A DNA stretch of 6,531 bases from Marvinbryantia sp964455335 (lineage in GTDB: Bacteria > Bacillota > Clostridia > Lachnospirales > Lachnospiraceae). Under the pieces are notes generated by a model. The model was not told the origin of the DNA and ran no database searches. It saw nothing but the letters and a program-made list of their open reading frames with translations. Each line of letters opens with the position of its first letter. Positions within the stretch are counted from its first letter, which is position 1. This document shows, piece after piece, positions 5,917 through 6,531 of this stretch. Made by a program: the position numbers and the translations under genes. Location of the stretch: positions 1 to 6,531 of the forward strand of contig CAYVVW010000112.1 of the NCBI GenBank assembly GCA_964455335.1, in the 5' to 3' direction.

Positions 5917-6531
5917 GACGCTTAAAAAAATGGCTGCCAAACTGTTACTTGGGGCTGGTCATGGCATTGACGTACCTGACCATCCTGGTGGTCGTCGTCT
6001 TTTCGTTTAACGACTCCAAACTTCCGGTCGCGTGGAAGGGCTTCACCCTCAAATGGTACCGGGAGCTGGCGGGCGACGAGGCGCTGCTTGAGGCCTTGCA
6101 AAACAGCCTGGTGCTGGGCTTTCTCAGCTGCGCTTTTGCGGCGGTGATCGGCACCTTGGGCGCCATCGGCATGGCGCGCGTCCACTACAAGAGCAAGGGC
6201 ATGATGGAATACCTCTCCACGATTCCCATCATGGTGCCGGAGATCATTCTGGGGATGGTCTTTCTCGCGTTTTTCTCCCTGCTCGGGCTGCCGTTTGGCA
6301 TGGTGACGCTGGTCATTGCCCATACGGCCTTTTGCATTCCCTACGTCTACATGATGGTCAAGTCGCGCCTGGTCGGCATCGACCCTTCCCTGGAGGAGGC
6401 GGCAAGAGACTTGGGGGCGACGCCGATGCGCGCGTGTTGGGACATCACGCTGCCGCTCGTGCTGCCCGCGGTGGCGTCCGGGAGCTTGCGCGCGTTCGCC
6501 ATGTCCTTTGACGACGTGGTCATCAGCATCT
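5913..6531 (+). CDS. potC: Spermidine/putrescine ABC transporter permease, PotC, 3'-truncated
   Basis: PotC is the second permease of the polyamine importer and forms the transmembrane channel with PotB. Translation starts at GTG 5913, overlapping the potB stop by four bases (GTGA). It is open to the end of the window, giving 206 residues of an expected 260 or so. The N-terminus is basic (RRLKKW) and leads into a first membrane helix (about 11-30). The family stretch FSFNDSKL (30-37) and GFTLKWYREL (43-52) follow, then NSLVLGF, VPEIILGMVFLAFFSLLG (108-125) and HTAFCIPYVY (137-146). The EAA loop EEAARDLGAT (161-170) with LPLVLPAVASG (180-190) is intact, and the visible end has the PotC-like FDDVVIS. 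This pattern follows E. coli PotC block by block. The last membrane helix and the C-terminus lie beyond the window. A potD gene would be expected next. Confidence 0.93.
   Translation, partial: MRRLKKWLPNCYLGLVMALTYLTILVVVVFSFNDSKLPVAWKGFTLKWYRELAGDEALLEALQNSLVLGFLSCAFAAVIGTLGAIGMARVHYKSKGMMEYLSTIPIMVPEIILGMVFLAFFSLLGLPFGMVTLVIAHTAFCIPYVYMMVKSRLVGIDPSLEEAARDLGATPMRACWDITLPLVLPAVASGSLRAFAMSFDDVVISI

Overview
The window holds five genes, all on the + strand: the truncated 3' part of feoB (ferrous iron transporter), complete glmS (glucosamine-6-phosphate synthase), and a tightly packed potA-potB-potC cluster (spermidine/putrescine-type ABC importer) in which potC runs off the right edge. The sequence is GC-rich, with strong AGGAGG-type ribosome binding sites. 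FeoB has Clostridia-like motif wording (NMMDELRGNGG, ISAAKNEGV). Together these suggest a GC-rich anaerobic Firmicute of the class Clostridia or a near relative. That is a judgement from family resemblance and not a database result.

Layout: 1-1941 is feoB, with only the G1/P-loop end missing. 1942-2016 is a 75-base gap with a perfect 10-bp hairpin that probably ends the feoB transcript, followed by the glmS ribosome binding site. 2017-3852 is glmS. 3853-3931 is a 79-base gap with unusual nested complementarity: an 8-bp hairpin whose whole 7-base loop is complementary to the 7 bases directly after the glmS stop codon. A further weak hairpin there would enclose the potA ribosome binding site. 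3932-5068 is potA, 5065-5916 potB and 5913-6531 potC. Both junctions are 4-base start/stop overlaps (ATGA and GTGA), so the three products are probably made by coupled translation. A binding-protein gene (potD) is expected beyond the right edge.

How the genes work together: PotA energises the PotB/PotC membrane pair to import polyamines, presumably delivered by PotD. GlmS makes glucosamine-6-phosphate, the first committed step to UDP-GlcNAc and the cell wall. FeoB imports Fe2+. The three functions are housekeeping and share no obvious pathway; only potABC is clearly one unit. No mobile element, CRISPR array, tRNA, rRNA or defence gene is visible. The coding content is ordinary. The parts most worth a second look are the two intergenic gaps and a cysteine cluster in PotA.
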